Origin: SR-FBR-E99 sp963732365
GTDB taxonomy: Bacteria > Bacteroidota > Bacteroidia > Bacteroidales > VadinHA17
Direction of reading: 5' to 3'
DNA length: 64,000 bases
NCBI GenBank assembly: GCA_963732365.1
Contig: CAVSZC010000007.1
Location: 480,893 to 544,892, forward strand
Shown one piece after another: positions 63,381 to 64,000 of this stretch (the first letter of the stretch is position 1; each line of letters begins with the position of its first letter). The notes below the pieces were generated by a model. The model was given only the letters and a program-made list of their open reading frames with translations. It did not search any database and was not told the DNA's origin. The position numbers and the translations under genes are program-made.

Positions 63381-64000
63381 ATGGATTACGATCTGATCAT
63401 CATTGGCGCGGGCCCGGCAGGATATGTAGCTGCCATAAGGGCAGGACAGGCAGGACTTTTATTAAGACAGCAATCATTGAAAAGAAGAATGTGGGCGGTA
63501 TGTGCCTTAACTGGGGATGCATCCCTTCGAAGGCAATGCTCGAGAGCGCAAAATATTTCTCGAGGCTCTCCATGGCGTCCGACTTCGGTGTAGAGGGGAT
63601 AGACCCGAAACAAATTTCCTTCAACTGGGAAAAGGGTGTAAAACGCCTCCCGAACGAATTGTCCGCAGACTCACAAAAGGGGTTGAGTTTCTTCTGAAAA
63701 AGAACAACGTCGAGATCATTGCAGGGACAGCATCGCTTGAAGGCGAGGGGACAGTCGTTGTTGACAACCGTAATCTTTCGGCAAAGAACATTATCATTGC
63801 CACCGGTTCCTATCCCAGGCCTCTTCCCTTCAAAGTGCACGAGAAGAAAATACTGAATCTCGAGAACCTGTTTTCAATGAAGGAGATCCCTCAGAAGCTG
63901 CTCGTGGTCGGTGAAGGAGCCGGTAGCAGCCGAGGTATCTCAGCTGCTGGCCCTGATAGGGAGGGATGTTACTCTGGTGAAAACGGCCGACAAGGTTTTC
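63381..64000 (+). pseudogene. lpdA: dihydrolipoamide dehydrogenase E3, frameshifted and cut by the window end
   Basis: MDYDLIIIGAGPAGYVAAIRAGQAG (FAD site) starts the gene, 11 nt after E2. After a break near 63462 the frame continues KTAIIEKKNVGGMCLNWGCIPSKAML with the redox-active disulfide (C-x4-C). Another break near 63655 leads to LTKGVEFLLKKNNVEIIAG and IIIATGSYPRPLP. A third near 63920 leads to EVSQLLALIGRDVTLVKTADKVF, the NAD-domain part. The gene continues beyond the window. It reoxidises the E2 lipoyl group. Breaks are probably sequence errors, as in the other genes of this operon. Confidence 0.88.

Overview
The window looks like chromosomal DNA from a Bacteroidota organism, probably an uncultured Bacteroidales or Marinilabiliales-like relative. 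The evidence is TAnnTTTG -7 promoter boxes with a TTG about 19-20 nt upstream and no strong Shine-Dalgarno sequences; a TonB plug-type protein fragment; a histidine kinase fused to a receiver and an AraC domain; many lipoproteins and small outer-membrane barrels; tandem M16 peptidase lipoproteins; and a TIR-TPR protein. One tRNA (Leu, anticodon UAA) is visible at 52828-52911. No rRNA, CRISPR array, transposase, integrase or phage gene was seen.

Layout. 1-8.4 kb: end of a plug/MG2-type protein, a secreted hexapeptide-repeat protein, typA, a serine hydrolase, a Tat-targeted aldo/keto reductase-ferredoxin fusion, a nitronate monooxygenase-like enzyme, a HpaI-type aldolase and a zinc-ribbon protein. 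8.7-14.4 kb: a GH63-like glucosidase, an M61 peptidase and a DcaP-like porin. 14.6-20.6 kb: a minus-strand cluster (NTF2-like protein, OM barrel, SDR, CrtI-like FAD enzyme, ABC ATPase, ABC permease) in which three genes carry frameshifts. 20.8-23.4 kb: a TPR protein, a MntA/HepT toxin-antitoxin pair between repeat elements, and a GreA/GreB-like factor.

23.6-35.7 kb is the functional centre. A membrane-bound [NiFe] uptake hydrogenase operon (small subunit, large subunit, cytochrome b, maturation protease) runs rightward and converges on a complete leftward maturation operon, hypF-C-D-E-A-B. Acetyl-CoA synthetase lies upstream of hypF behind a probable terminator. Electrons from H2 would pass through the Fe-S small subunit to cytochrome b and the quinone pool. 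The Hyp proteins build the Fe(CN)2CO-Ni site, and the protease trims the large-subunit tail.

35.9-46 kb: a serine-type arylsulfatase bracketed by two 182-nt direct repeats, an OM protein, a hybrid kinase, a metallophosphoesterase lipoprotein and an AAA ATPase. 46-54 kb: a TIR-TM-TolB-like-TPR protein, an SDR, an unrecognised protein, a lipoprotein, tRNA-Leu and a C39-like peptidase. 54-64 kb: two tandem M16 peptidases diverging from a 2-oxoacid dehydrogenase operon (E1alpha, E1beta, E2, E3) that runs off the window.

Two features cut across the window. First, a family of structured intergenic repeats shares a 3' module (a GGCGGG-type hairpin followed by AAAAGTTGCAAC). Second, at least 18 apparent frameshifts are concentrated at 18-20 kb, 26-27 kb, 51 kb and 60-64 kb, while the longest genes are intact. 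Several look like one-base homopolymer changes, so local sequencing or assembly error is at least as likely as gene decay. I found no clear new multi-gene system. The best candidates for follow-up are the modular repeat family, the repeat-flanked sulfatase cassette and the TIR-TPR protein.
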